Shown: positions 6,858 through 17,952 of the stretch, piece after piece
How positions within the stretch are numbered: the first letter of the stretch is position 1
Layout: every line of letters starts with the position of its first letter
Assembly: GCA_963839175.1 (NCBI GenBank)
Contig: CAWIUB010000048.1
Span: 7,749-71,748, forward strand
DNA: 64,000 bases
DNA from: CAWIUB01 sp963839175
GTDB lineage: Bacteria; Actinomycetota; Actinomycetes; Mycobacteriales; Jatrophihabitantaceae
Direction: 5' to 3'
The notes under the pieces: generated by a model
What the model saw: the letters and a program-made list of their open reading frames with translations, nothing else
Told to the model about the DNA's origin: nothing
Databases searched by the model: none
Translations under genes and position numbers: made by a program

Positions 6858-8405
6858 ATGTTCATTCCGCTGACCGTCCGTGACTTCATCGACCGCGCCG
6901 AAAGCGTGTACCCCGACCGGATCGCCGTCGTCGACGAGCCCGACCAGCCGGCGCGCAGCCTCGGCGAGCTGACCTATCGCGATCTCGCCGCGCGGGCGCG
7001 TGCGCAGGCGGCGAAGCTGGACCAGCTCGGCGTGCCGCCGGGCGGCCGGGTGGCGATCATCTCGCAGAACTCGGCCCGTCTGCTGCATTCGTTCTTCGGC
7101 GTCAGCGGCTATGGACGGATCCTGGTTCCCATCAACTTCCGGCTGGCGGTAGCGGAGATCGCCTATATCGTCGAGCATTCTGGCTCGCAGGTCGTCTACG
7201 CCGACCCATCGCTCAAGGACGTCTCCGACGCCCTCGATGTCCCGCACAAGTTCCTGCTCGGGGAGGATGACGATCTGTACCTGCCCAATGTCGAGCCGCG
7301 GCCATGGGACGAGCCCGACGAGGGCGCGACTGCCACGCTCAACTACACGTCGGGCACCACTGCCCGGCCAAAGGGCGTGCAGCTGACCCATCGCAATCTG
7401 TGGCTCAACGCAGTGGTTTTTGGGCTGCACACGACGATCAGCGACCGGGACGTGCTGTTGCACACGCTGCCGATGTTCCACTGCAACGGCTGGGGCATGC
7501 CCTATGGGATGACGGGCGTCGGAGGCGCGCACATCGTGCTGCGGCAGGTCGACGGTGCCGAGATCCTGCGCCGCATCGAGCAGCACGCGGTGACGCTAAT
7601 GTGCGGTGCGCCGGCCGTGGTCAACGCCGCGCTCGACGCCGCAGCCGGCTGGGACGGCCCGATTCCCGGACGGGATCGCGTCCGCATCGTCGTGGCAGGC
7701 GCCCCGCCGCCGACCCGCACCATCGAGCGGGTGCTCACCGATCTGGGCTGGGAGTTCATCCAGATCTACGGGCTCACCGAGACCGCCCCGCTGCTGACGA
7801 TCAACCGGCAGCGCCCCGAGTGGGACGAGCTGGCGCCGCACGAGCGCGCGCGCAAGCTGGCCCGGGCGGGGGCACCGGCCCTCGGTGTCCGGCTGCAGGT
7901 CGACGACGTCGGCGAGGTGCTCGCGCAAACGAACCACAATCTCGAGGGCTACTGGCGCGAACCCGAGGCCACCGCCGATGCCATCCATCCCGTTGAGGCC
8001 TCACCAGGCGACTGGTTCTACACCGGCGATGGCGGCTACCTGGACGACGAAGGCCACCTCGTCATCACGGACCGAAAGAAGGACATGATCATCTCTGGCG
8101 GCGAGAACGTGAGCTCGATCGAGGTCGAGGACGTGCTCAACAGTCACTCGGCGGTGCGCGAGGTGGCCGTCATCGGCATCCCGGACGACAAGTGGGGCGA
8201 GCTGGTGACGGCGTTCGTCGTCACGGACGGCTCCGCGGTCACGGCCGAGGAGCTGATCGCGCACTGCCGTACGTCGCTGGCCGGGTACAAGTGCCCGAAG
8301 AAGGTGCAGTTCGTCGACGTGTTGTCCCGCACGGCCACCGGCAAGCTGCAGAAGTTCAAACTGCGTGAGCCGTTCTGGGCGGGGCACGAGCGCCAGGTGC
8401 ACTGA
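6858..8405 (+). CDS. Fatty-acyl-CoA synthetase (AMP-binding)
   Basis: ANL-superfamily ligase of 515 residues. It would activate a carboxylic acid as acyl-AMP and then form the CoA thioester. Visible motifs are the phosphate loop NYTSGTTARPKGVQLTH near 165, the A5 motif IYGLTETAPL near 305, YTGDGGYLDDEGHLVITDRK near 393 (A7/A8) with SGGENVSSIE, and the A10 lysine in TGKLQKFKLRE near the end. ATG at 6858 has GAGCGAGG upstream. It follows pmt by 22 bases and may share its transcript. The acyl substrate cannot be read from the sequence; medium or long-chain fatty acids are typical. Confidence 0.92.
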   Translation: MFIPLTVRDFIDRAESVYPDRIAVVDEPDQPARSLGELTYRDLAARARAQAAKLDQLGVPPGGRVAIISQNSARLLHSFFGVSGYGRILVPINFRLAVAEIAYIVEHSGSQVVYADPSLKDVSDALDVPHKFLLGEDDDLYLPNVEPRPWDEPDEGATATLNYTSGTTARPKGVQLTHRNLWLNAVVFGLHTTISDRDVLLHTLPMFHCNGWGMPYGMTGVGGAHIVLRQVDGAEILRRIEQHAVTLMCGAPAVVNAALDAAAGWDGPIPGRDRVRIVVAGAPPPTRTIERVLTDLGWEFIQIYGLTETAPLLTINRQRPEWDELAPHERARKLARAGAPALGVRLQVDDVGEVLAQTNHNLEGYWREPEATADAIHPVEASPGDWFYTGDGGYLDDEGHLVITDRKKDMIISGGENVSSIEVEDVLNSHSAVREVAVIGIPDDKWGELVTAFVVTDGSAVTAEELIAHCRTSLAGYKCPKKVQFVDVLSRTATGKLQKFKLREPFWAGHERQVH

Positions 8406-8439
8406 CTGGGTGCATTGAGTGGTGCATTGACTGGGTGCA
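8404..8439. repeat. Short direct repeat after the ligase stop
   Basis: GACTGGGTGCA occurs at 8404-8414 and again at 8429-8439, with GTGCATT also repeated between them. It fills the gap between the acyl-CoA ligase and the winged-helix gene. Its function is unknown, and slippage-derived junk is possible. Confidence 0.5.
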
Positions 8440-8447
8440 CCGCGACG

Positions 8448-9569
8448 ATGTCGGTCCGCCCGCATAGCGTTCGCGAGGTGATGGTTCGACAAGTGCTGCG
8501 CCGACGGCTGCTGGCCCAGCAGATCTCGGCACCCCGCCATGCCAACGCCGCCGACGTGGTCGGCGAACTCGGCGCGGTCCAAGCGCAAGACTGGCCGGGC
8601 GCGCAGTGGGCCGTCGCGCTGCGGACGACGGGTGGGACAGCGCAGGCACTGGATCGCGCGATCGCCTCGGCGACGGTGGTGCGCACGTGGCCGATGCGTG
8701 GCACGTTGCACCTGGTCGCCGCCGCGGACGTGCGCTGGATGCTGCAGCTGCTCAGTCCACGGCCGCTCGCCACCATGCGCGGCCGGCTGCAGCAGTTGCA
8801 GCTGTCCGATGCGGACCTGCAACGCGGACGCGAGGCGGTCTGCGCTGCGCTCGCCGGCGGTCGCCGACTCACCCGACCCGAGCTGTATTCAGTCCTGTCC
8901 ACCGCCGGCGTCGACCCGATCGGGCAGCGCGGCATCCACGTGCTCGGCTGGCTGGCTCACCATGCGGTGATCTGCCACGGGCCGGCGGCCGGAAAGCAGC
9001 CAACGTTCGTGTTGCTCGACGAGTGGGTCGCGCCCGAACCGCCAGTCAATCGCGCCGACGCGTTGACCCGTCTTGCCCTGCGGTACTTCACCGGCCACGG
9101 GCCGGCGACGGTGCACGATCTCGCTTGGTGGTCCGGGCTCGCGATGGCAGACGCCCGCGCGGCTGTGTCGCAGGCGCGAGGCGGGCTGACCCACCTGTGT
9201 GTCGGTGACGTCGAGTACTGGTCAGGACCCGACCTACCGCCCCCCGTCCGCACGCCGCGCGTCCAGCTGCTGCCCGGATTCGACGAGTACCTGCTCGGCT
9301 ATCGCGACCGCAGCGCGATGCTCGGACCGGAACACGCGCAGCGCATCGTGCCCGGGAACAACGGCATGTTCCTGCCCATGATCGTCCTCGACGGCCGGGT
9401 GGCCGGACGCTGGCGCCGGGTCCAGGGCGATCAGGCGGCCGGGGTCGGGCTGGAGTGGTTCAGCGCGCCGACCGGAGTGGCGCGGGCTGCCGCAGTGGCG
9501 GCGGCACGGCGTTATGCGCGATTCGCCGGGCTGCCACTCAAGCTGACTTCGACGTCGGACAACGGATGA
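8448..9569 (+). CDS. Winged-helix DNA-binding (YcaQ/AlkZ-like) protein
   Basis: Member of the HTH_42 family that includes the YcaQ/AlkZ DNA glycosylases. The length is 373 residues from this ATG. Landmarks are VLRRRLLAQQIS at the N-terminus, GAVQAQDWPGAQWAVALRT (QxQ catalytic-loop region) near 45, VVRTWPMRGTLHLVAAADV near 75, RPELYSVL with GQRGIHVLGWLAHHAVI near 155, and ALRYFTGHGPATVHDLAWWSG near 210. LLPGFDEYLLGYRDRS near 275 is the C-terminal winged-helix core. Start codons at 8415 (TTG) and 8481 (ATG) are also possible because no clear ribosome-binding site decides. A decayed relative lies at 15728-16080. Confidence 0.82.
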   Translation: MSVRPHSVREVMVRQVLRRRLLAQQISAPRHANAADVVGELGAVQAQDWPGAQWAVALRTTGGTAQALDRAIASATVVRTWPMRGTLHLVAAADVRWMLQLLSPRPLATMRGRLQQLQLSDADLQRGREAVCAALAGGRRLTRPELYSVLSTAGVDPIGQRGIHVLGWLAHHAVICHGPAAGKQPTFVLLDEWVAPEPPVNRADALTRLALRYFTGHGPATVHDLAWWSGLAMADARAAVSQARGGLTHLCVGDVEYWSGPDLPPPVRTPRVQLLPGFDEYLLGYRDRSAMLGPEHAQRIVPGNNGMFLPMIVLDGRVAGRWRRVQGDQAAGVGLEWFSAPTGVARAAAVAAARRYARFAGLPLKLTSTSDNG

Positions 9570-9572
9570 CCT

Positions 9573-9647
9573 TCATGCGATCACCACGTCGGCGACGGGC
9601 ACCGCGTGCAGGCGCCGATCAGTAGTGATGAGCGACAGACCAGAAAT
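9573..9647 (-). pseudogene. C-terminal remnant resembling a PIN-domain toxin
   Basis: In one frame the minus strand reads ISGLSLITTDRRLHAVPVAD and then VVIA before a stop. This is the pattern of the last strand and helix of VapC-type PIN domains (TTDxRL). Nothing upstream continues the domain, so it is at best a 24-residue relic in the gap between the winged-helix gene and the DUF3048 gene. Confidence 0.35.
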
Positions 9648-9777
9648 ACAGCCAACCCGACATACAGCGCATCGGCCAGGCGTCGCGCACCAGCCATGCA
9701 AGGCATGCCCTGCAATGTGAGGCACTCGAGCAGACCGTGTGCTGCTGAGCGTGGCTAGCCAACCGTCGATGGCCTGG

Positions 9778-10839
9778 TCAGCTCGAGGTCAGTGGCGCAC
9801 CCGTGGCGGCCAGCACGACCCACGCTGCACCCGGGGCGAGGGTTATCGGCTGACCGTTCGTGTCCCGCAGTGTGGTGCCCGATGTCAGGTTGGCCCGCGA
9901 CCATGAGCCGTCGATGCGGTGCCCGTTGCGGAACACGGCGACCCGGCCGCGCCCGATCGAGTGCGTGTACTGCGACGGATTGCCCTCGACATCCACATCG
10001 GCGGGGTTCACGGTGACCTGGCAGAACTGCACGATGACATTGGGGGTCGCGATCGGCGCGCCGTCGGCAGCGCTCTGCCGGACGCCGTCGATCACCCGCG
10101 TGTACCGGTTGAGCTGCGCGTTCCACCCGAATCCCACCGGCGTGCCGCCGACCTGCGTCTGCACGGAGGTTGCCGTGCGAGTGGCGGACAGCCCCGCGGG
10201 GTTCGCCGCCCACTGAAAGCCGATGCTCTTGGCCGAATCAGCCTGCACGGCGGAGCTGACCGCGGCCAGGTTCGACATCAGGTTGTACGGCGCGCTTCGG
10301 GAGCCGTCACGGGAGAACCCAGGTCCGCCGCGGTCCATCGTGACCCCGTGCAGGATCGACCTGTCCAAGGTCGGCATCGAGTCCCCGCCGCCGCCGGACG
10401 CGACGAGGATGATGCGACCGTACTGGCTGAGCAGTTCCGGGTCGCTGGCCCGCACGCTGCGCACCGGCGCGACCGTCGGTTTGTTGGTCGCGAACACGGC
10501 CAGTAGCCGGGTCAGTCCGCCTTCCGCCTGTTCTACGTAGACGATGTCGGCCTTGTCGACCCCCAGCTGGGGACGTCCGTTCGCGGTGTCGTCGATCTTC
10601 ACCCCGATGACCGGACCCGTGGGTGGCGCCCCGACTCCGGTCAGCGGATTCACCGTATTTACCGGACTCGGCGTCGGCGTCCGCGGCGTGGCGCTCGCCA
10701 GCGGTTTCGTCTTGGAGTTACCGCCGGTAAGCGCGATGCTCAGGCCGGCCACGCCACCACCGACCACGACCACGATGACCGCGGCTGCGATCGCCTTCTG
10801 CTTCGTACTCCATTGACCGATTCGGTCCGTCAAGTTCAC
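9778..10839 (-). CDS. DUF3048 domain secreted protein (YerB-like)
   Basis: Protein of 353 residues with one N-terminal hydrophobic segment (about 14-36), a Thr/Pro linker (about 45-65) and two DUF3048 lobes. NPLTGVGAPPTGPVIGVKID near 70 and VDKADIVYVEQAEGGLTRLL near 97 mark the first lobe. VAPVRSVRASDPELLSQYG near 130 is followed by QYTHSIGRGRVAVFRNGHR near 300 in the second. GTG at 10839 is preceded by AGGAGG, the strongest ribosome-binding site in the area. The family is extracytoplasmic and of unknown biochemical role. It is divergent from lon. Confidence 0.85.
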   Translation of the reverse strand: MNLTDRIGQWSTKQKAIAAAVIVVVVGGGVAGLSIALTGGNSKTKPLASATPRTPTPSPVNTVNPLTGVGAPPTGPVIGVKIDDTANGRPQLGVDKADIVYVEQAEGGLTRLLAVFATNKPTVAPVRSVRASDPELLSQYGRIILVASGGGGDSMPTLDRSILHGVTMDRGGPGFSRDGSRSAPYNLMSNLAAVSSAVQADSAKSIGFQWAANPAGLSATRTATSVQTQVGGTPVGFGWNAQLNRYTRVIDGVRQSAADGAPIATPNVIVQFCQVTVNPADVDVEGNPSQYTHSIGRGRVAVFRNGHRIDGSWSRANLTSGTTLRDTNGQPITLAPGAAWVVLAATGAPLTSS

Positions 10840-10973
10840 GGGGCGGGCCTCCTTGCGCGTCGGGTCGGGCTGGTGGTTGTGAGAATCCGACACGCAAGCC
10901 GGGTTCCCGCGCTGTTCGCCCAGGGCGGACGTTTGGGCATCCTCACGTCGGGAACAACTGTGGCACCGCTCTG

Positions 10974-10994
10974 CTTGAGTGGGTAGCACTCAAC
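10974..10994. promoter_or_regulatory. HAIR element (HspR operator) upstream of lon
   Basis: CTTGAGT, seven bases, ACTCAAC matches the HspR-associated inverted repeat CTTGAGT-N7-ACTCAAG at 13 of 14 defined positions. It ends 17 bases before the lon ATG. In streptomycetes HspR represses lon together with dnaK and clpB through this element, so lon here is probably a heat-shock-inducible HspR target. Confidence 0.85.
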
Positions 10995-11011
10995 TCTTGG
11001 AGATTTCACTG

Positions 11012-13327
<2,316 letters not shown>

Positions 13328-13332
13328 GCGGG

Positions 13333-14118
13333 CTACCTCGCGATGGTCGGGTCGGTCGGTCGCGGTTCGCGGAAGAACTCCTCGCGCACGATTTCTCGAT
13401 ACCAGTCGAGCCCGTAGCCGCTCACCAGCGGCTCGCTCTGGCTGTGTTGGGCGCGCAGCGCGCGAACCTTGCGGTCGAGCAGCTCGCCTTCGCAGGTTAG
13501 CCAGATCGCCATCTCCTCCGTCGGTACGCCCTCGGGCAGCATGCCGTCCACCATCATTACTCGGGCAGGGTCAAGACGGCTGAAGACCGTCGCGTTCCAC
13601 TCGGGCGACTTGGTGGCATACAGGAGCCTCGGCGCTGGCGACGACCGGGCGCAGGCCAGCGTCGACCACCGGCACACCGCGATGTGATCGAGGTGGCCGG
13701 TAGCGCCGTCAGGTCCGAACGTGAGCACAGTGTCGGGCTGAACGTCGGCGATGAGACCGGCAATCACGTCGACGGCGTCCCCGTCAGGCACGTCGGCGCA
13801 GCGGCCATCGCCGTACCCCAGCCAGTGGTGTTCGGTGACACCGAGCTCGGCCAGGCTCGCCGCCATCTCGGCCTGCCGGACAGCGACCCGCGCATCGATC
13901 GACCGAGCGTCGTCGTCAGGGAAGCCAGCCTCTCCCGCGGTCGCCGTGACGCACACGACCCGCCGCCCAGCATCGACGGCGAGCGCCATCAGGCCGGCCG
14001 ACAGATATGCCTCGTCGTCGGGGTGGCCCCACACGCCGAGGAGACTGCCGACATCGCCGATCGTGTCGGGACTAATGGCCGTCTCCCCTCGCCCGCGATT
14101 CCCCTCAGGGCACCACAC
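13333..14118 (-). CDS. PIG-L family deacetylase
   Basis: Zinc-dependent N-deacetylase fold of 261 residues, of the family that includes MshB and Mca. Zinc-site motifs GHPDDEAYLSAG near 33 and GHLDHIAVCR near 140 are intact, with VTATAGEAGFPDDD near 60. The substrate is likely an N-acetylated sugar or thiol conjugate, but assignment to mycothiol metabolism is not justified by sequence alone. The start is uncertain: GTG at 14118 is the only clear start codon ahead of the metal motif. Convergent with lon and divergent from the methyltransferase at 14159. Confidence 0.8.
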   Translation of the reverse strand: MWCPEGNRGRGETAISPDTIGDVGSLLGVWGHPDDEAYLSAGLMALAVDAGRRVVCVTATAGEAGFPDDDARSIDARVAVRQAEMAASLAELGVTEHHWLGYGDGRCADVPDGDAVDVIAGLIADVQPDTVLTFGPDGATGHLDHIAVCRWSTLACARSSPAPRLLYATKSPEWNATVFSRLDPARVMMVDGMLPEGVPTEEMAIWLTCEGELLDRKVRALRAQHSQSEPLVSGYGLDWYREIVREEFFREPRPTDPTIAR

Positions 14119-14158
14119 CGAGAGCGAGCTGCGGGCATGCCGAGGGTAGCGTGACGCC

Positions 14159-15010
14159 GTGCCGTCGAGCGGACCAGTGGAGCGGCCGGACGCCCAGATC
14201 GGGTATACGCGCGTCGATGCGCACCCCGACACCGCGCTACTGATCCAAGGCATGGAGCAGACTGCCCAGTGGCCGGCGGTCCGCCAGCTGCGGGCCTGGG
14301 AGCGCGGGCAGCTCGCCCTGCAGCCCGGCGAACGACTGGTTGATGTCGGCTGCGGGCTCGGCGACGTGGCCATCGCGCTGGCCGCAGACGTCGGCCCGTC
14401 GGGCTCGGTGGTCGCGATCGATGCCAGCGAAGCCATGCTCGCCGTCGGGCGTCAGCGTTCGGCCGAGGCTGGGATTTCGGTGGATTTTCGGGTTGGTGAC
14501 GCGCAGGCCCTGCCGTTCGACGATGGATCGATCGACGCATGCCGGTCGGAGCGGGCGCTGCAGTGGGTGCCCGACGTCGGGCGTGCCCTGGCCGAAATGG
14601 TCCGTGTGCTGCGACCGGGGGGTCGTTTGTCGGTGATCGACACCGACTGGCGGACTCTGACGTTCGACCTGCCGGACCGAGCAGCCGGCGAGGCTATCAG
14701 CGAGGCGATGTGGGCGCTGCGAGGGCCGGCGTTCGACCTGGGTGGGCGGCTGCTGAACCTCGCTCGCGACTTCGGCGTGCAGGATCTGGACGTCACCGGC
14801 GCGGTCCACATATGGAACCGTTGGGATCCCGGCACGGAGCCGGCACCTCCCGGGCTGTTCCCGATCCGTCCCGTCGTGGACCAGCTGGTCGAGCTCGGGT
14901 ACCTCACGGCGTTGATGGCCGAACGATTTGTCACCGGCGTGGAGGACGCGGCCCGCCGCGACCGGCTCTACGTTGCGCTGTCCATGCTGGCGGTGTGTGG
15001 CAGCCGCTAA
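14159..15010 (+). CDS. SAM-dependent methyltransferase
   Basis: Class I Rossmann methyltransferase of 283 residues. Motif I LVDVGCGLGDVAIALAADVG lies near 60, the acidic loop VVAIDASEAML near 83, motif II DAQALPFDDGSIDACRSERA near 113 and motif III VLRPGGRLSVID near 152. The ending resembles UbiE/MenG-like and antibiotic-type methyltransferases. Neighbours do not indicate a substrate. The GTG start sits only 40 bases from the divergent deacetylase start. Its stop overlaps the stop of a PLP-enzyme remnant on the other strand. Confidence 0.85.
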   Translation: MPSSGPVERPDAQIGYTRVDAHPDTALLIQGMEQTAQWPAVRQLRAWERGQLALQPGERLVDVGCGLGDVAIALAADVGPSGSVVAIDASEAMLAVGRQRSAEAGISVDFRVGDAQALPFDDGSIDACRSERALQWVPDVGRALAEMVRVLRPGGRLSVIDTDWRTLTFDLPDRAAGEAISEAMWALRGPAFDLGGRLLNLARDFGVQDLDVTGAVHIWNRWDPGTEPAPPGLFPIRPVVDQLVELGYLTALMAERFVTGVEDAARRDRLYVALSMLAVCGSR

Positions 15011-15180
15011 GCGTTCACGGCAGCGCGGCGCACCGCGTCGATGGCTCGCCGCACGTCGTCATCATCGGTCGACCAGTTGCTGACCGAGATGCGCAGCACG
15101 TCCTGACCGCGCCACCGCGGTCCGGGATTCGCTCCCGACTTGGCCAACTGCCGGCCGCGCTGCGTCGATCTTGAGGCTCA
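15007..15180 (-). pseudogene. C-terminal remnant of a PLP-dependent decarboxylase-like enzyme
   Basis: The minus strand encodes RWRGQDVLRISVSNWSTDDD followed by DVRRAIDAVRRAAVNA and a stop. The SVSNWST motif is the typical end of group II PLP-dependent decarboxylases and aminotransferases. The frame is closed by a TGA just upstream near 15180, so about 400 residues are missing. The remnant ends inside the stop of the methyltransferase gene. Confidence 0.7.
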
Positions 15181-15216
15181 CATCGAGTCCCCCGACTAGA
15201 CGTGCGCCTCAAGATC
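15167..15216. repeat. 15-bp inverted repeat at the broken end of the PLP remnant
   Basis: GATCTTGAGGCTCAC (15167-15181) and GTGCGCCTCAAGATC (15202-15216) pair at 14 of 15 positions around a 20-base loop. It lies exactly where the PLP-enzyme homology ends, as expected of a footprint from a departed mobile element, although it could also act as a hairpin terminator. Confidence 0.6.
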
Positions 15217-15279
15217 ACCAGGTTGGAGCCGGCCGGACGCTCGCGCTCGGAACTCCGGCGTCGCGCTCAGAGGGCGGAC

Positions 15280-15717
15280 TCATCCGTTGTGGTCCACCCG
15301 CCGTTGCGCGACGTGGAAGCGGCGACCGCTGATCCCGTCGGGCACGAGGCGCACGTATCGCGCCTTCGGGGCCGTGCTCCATGGGTACAGCGGGAACGCC
15401 GTCTCCTCGAGCAAGTCGTGCATCTCGATCTCCTCGGCGTGCGCTTTGACCACGACGCTCCACGCGTCACCGGAATCGGCCTGATAGCCGTCCGTCTCGA
15501 ACGCGACAGCGCGGCCGATGAACGCCGCCGCGAGCTTCGTCCCTTCGGCTGTGCAGAACACAATCGTGTCGTCGTCGTTGACCACGTAGTTGACCGGAAA
15601 GATGTCAGGGTGATCGGCGACGTACACCGCGAGTCGCCCGACCTCCTCGGAACGCAGCAGCTGCAAGCACGCGTCGGAGCCGAGGATCGTCATGCCGGAG
15701 CGCGGGTCCGTGGCCAT
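15280..15717 (-). CDS. Pyridoxamine 5'-phosphate oxidase-family flavin protein
   Basis: Split-barrel protein of 145 residues of the PNPOx-like/F420-binding superfamily. It begins MATDPRSGMTILGSDACLQL, then EEVGRLAVYVADHPDIFPVN with the typical VNYVVNDDDTIVFCTAEGTK strand pair, and ends with a conserved-looking PLYPWSTAPKARYVRLVP. These small proteins bind FMN, F420 or haem-related ligands and act as reductases. The cofactor cannot be decided here. It is co-directional with two remnants and has no clear operon partner. Confidence 0.75.
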   Translation of the reverse strand: MATDPRSGMTILGSDACLQLLRSEEVGRLAVYVADHPDIFPVNYVVNDDDTIVFCTAEGTKLAAAFIGRAVAFETDGYQADSGDAWSVVVKAHAEEIEMHDLLEETAFPLYPWSTAPKARYVRLVPDGISGRRFHVAQRRVDHNG

Positions 15718-15727
15718 AGATCAAGTA

Positions 15728-16080
15728 TCACCGATTGCCCGCCGCACGCGTAGGGCGGTAGGTCCCCTCGGCGTGGCGCCGCGGTCTGCGGGACACCATC
15801 AGGATGTCCCCTGGCGTTGCGTCCGGGGCGAGGAAGGCCAGCAACCGTTGGCCCTCCCGGCAGACCTCGTCCTCCTGGGGCGGCGACAGCCCAGGTGTCG
15901 CGTGCACGGTGAGGTCGCCGTGTCGCCGGGCGTGGTGAGCTGCCAGGTCGCACGGAACTCACCGTCGACGAGGACGGTCCCGACCCGTGCGCCGTCGCCA
16001 GGCAGGAGCGGCAATGGGGCGTCGGGCGGCCTCCCCGGTACAACCATCGCAAGTACGCGTCGTACCGCCGGACCATGCAC
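15728..16080 (-). pseudogene. Frameshifted winged-helix (YcaQ-like) C-terminus
   Basis: Three frames must be joined to read the end of an HTH_42 protein: VRRYDAYLRWLYRGGRPTPH in one, LLPGDGARVGTVLVDGEF with RATWQL in the second, and GDLTVHATPGLSPPQEDE to RLLAFLAPDATPG in the third. The order and sequence match the C-terminal third of this family. At least two frameshifts and loss of the N-terminus mark it as dead. Confidence 0.7.
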
Positions 16081-16230
16081 CCTGCCCTGAAGCACTTGAT
16101 GGGGCAGTTCTATGTCTTGAACCGAAGCTAGCTGGCCACCGTAGCAGGAGGAGGGTCGGCATTTGATTGGGCCGAGCGCAGGGTAAGAAGAGGCACCAAC
16201 GTCCGTACGTCCATCAATCAGGAGGCTATT

Positions 16231-16629
16231 GTGCCGGACTTTCCACCCATGACCCACGTCGCGGTAACCGTGACGGATCTTGAGCGAAGCACTCGCTGGT
16301 ACAGCGAGCTGTTCGCCGCCGCGCCCGTGCTCGACGAGGACGAACAGACCGGCGGCTTCCACCACACGGTGTTCGCGCTGGACGGCGGGCAGCTGTTCGG
16401 TTTGCATACCCACGCTCAGGGCGCAGGTGACCGATTCGACGAGCATCGCACCGGTCTGGATCATGTCGCCTTCGCCTGCCGGGACCGTGGCGAGCTGCAG
16501 AAGCGGGCGGCGCGCCTGGACGAGCTCGGCATTGCCCACGGCGGAATCAAGGACGCCCATTACGGCTCGGGCGTCTCCTTCCGCGACCCGGACGGGATTG
16601 CGCTCGAGTTCTTCGCACCGCCGGCCTGA
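16231..16629 (+). CDS. VOC-superfamily (glyoxalase-like) protein
   Basis: Vicinal-oxygen-chelate protein of 132 residues with two beta-alpha-beta3 halves: MTHVAVTVTDLERSTRWYSE at the start and RTGLDHVAFACRDRGELQK at about 72. Candidate metal ligands are His at 7, the central His of GLDHVAF and Glu in GIALEFFAPP at the end. Such proteins include dioxygenases and resistance proteins; the substrate is unknown. GTG at 16231 has CAGGAGG upstream. A P450 follows 39 bases downstream in the same direction and may share the transcript. Confidence 0.85.
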   Translation: MPDFPPMTHVAVTVTDLERSTRWYSELFAAAPVLDEDEQTGGFHHTVFALDGGQLFGLHTHAQGAGDRFDEHRTGLDHVAFACRDRGELQKRAARLDELGIAHGGIKDAHYGSGVSFRDPDGIALEFFAPPA

Positions 16630-16668
16630 CAACAGGCTCGCGACCCGTAGCGTTCAACAGGGGGACGA

Positions 16669-17952
16669 ATGACGGCGTCACAGGCGCTGGCGGCGTGGGG
16701 GGCGTACAGCCGGGACGACCCGTTCCCGGTGTTCGCCGAGGTCCGTGAGCTAGGCGCGGTGCACGAGGTGACGCTGGTCGACGGGCACCGCGCCTGGCTG
16801 GTGGTCCGCTACGACGAGACGCGCGCCGCTCTGAACGACCCGCGACTGTCGAAGGACATGCATGCGGCGCTCGCCATGGACGCCGATCTTGTGGCAGAGG
16901 GGCTTCCCGGACCGGCGTTCGCGCGGCATATGCTCAGCGTCGACCCGCCCGATCACACCCGGCTGCGCCGCCTTGTATCGGCCGCCTTCTCTCCCCGCCG
17001 CGTCGAAGGGTTGCGGCCGCGGGTGCAGACGATCGTTGACGACCTGCTCGATGAGCTCGCCGTGCAAGGACCCGACAGCCGTGTCGATCTCATCGCGGCG
17101 TTCGCCTTCCCCTTGCCGTTCACGGTCATCTGCGAACTGCTCGGCGTGCCCGAGCCCGACCGGGCTTCGCTAGGTCGAGGCCTCACCGCGTTGCTCGTCC
17201 CCACATCCAGTCCGGCGCAGTATGCGCGGGCCAAGGAGGCGTCGGATGCCGTTGTGGGAATGTTGGGCGCGCTCGTCCAGGCCAAGCAGGACGTGCCCGG
17301 CGACGACCTGGTAAGCGGGTTGATCAGCGCTCGGGACGGCGACGAGCGTCTCGACAGCCAAGAGTTGCTCTCGACGATCTTCCAGTTGATCGTTGCGGGA
17401 CACGACACGACCACAAGCCTCATCGGCAACAGCGTCGTCGCCCTGTTCCGCAACCCAGCGCAACTCGCTCAGCTGCGCTCGGACCCCGGCAAGATCGCGG
17501 CAGCGGTCGAGGAGTTCCTGCGCTACGACCCCCCGGTCCCCCACTCGACGTTTCGGTACGCGATCGAGCCGGTGGAGATCGGCGACGTGACAATCCCCGC
17601 CGGGGCTCAAGTCATCATCAGCTTGGCGGCCGCCAACCGGGATGCGGGTCGGTACACCAGCCCGGAGCTGCTCGACATCGACCGGGCCGAGGCTCGTCAC
17701 CTGGCGTTCGGCCACGGCATCCACCACTGCCTTGGCGCGGTGCTGGCCCGCATGGAGGGCCAGCTTGCCCTCGGATCGTTGCTGCGCCGCTTCCCCCAGC
17801 TCCGCCTCGCCGTCCCTGGCGACGACCTGCACTGGGGGCACGGCGACGGGCTCGTGCTACGCGGCCTGTCCGAGCTGCCCGTCATTCCGGGCCCCGCGCT
17901 TCCGGCTCACGTGATCAGTGCCGCTGGCTGCAAGTGGCCAGCGCCGCGGTGA
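16669..17952 (+). CDS. Cytochrome P450
   Basis: Soluble bacterial P450 of 427 residues, CYP107/CYP105-like in general pattern. Visible motifs are the substrate-site DPPDHTRLRRLVSAAFSPRR near 95, the I-helix oxygen-activation motif IVAGHDTTTS near 243, the K-helix EEFLR (ExxR) near 282 and the haem loop FGHGIHHCLGAVLARME near 343, in which Cys is the axial thiolate. It would hydroxylate or epoxidise a hydrophobic small molecule with external redox partners. No ferredoxin or reductase gene is adjacent. Probably co-transcribed with the VOC gene. Confidence 0.93.
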   Translation: MTASQALAAWGAYSRDDPFPVFAEVRELGAVHEVTLVDGHRAWLVVRYDETRAALNDPRLSKDMHAALAMDADLVAEGLPGPAFARHMLSVDPPDHTRLRRLVSAAFSPRRVEGLRPRVQTIVDDLLDELAVQGPDSRVDLIAAFAFPLPFTVICELLGVPEPDRASLGRGLTALLVPTSSPAQYARAKEASDAVVGMLGALVQAKQDVPGDDLVSGLISARDGDERLDSQELLSTIFQLIVAGHDTTTSLIGNSVVALFRNPAQLAQLRSDPGKIAAAVEEFLRYDPPVPHSTFRYAIEPVEIGDVTIPAGAQVIISLAAANRDAGRYTSPELLDIDRAEARHLAFGHGIHHCLGAVLARMEGQLALGSLLRRFPQLRLAVPGDDLHWGHGDGLVLRGLSELPVIPGPALPAHVISAAGCKWPAPR

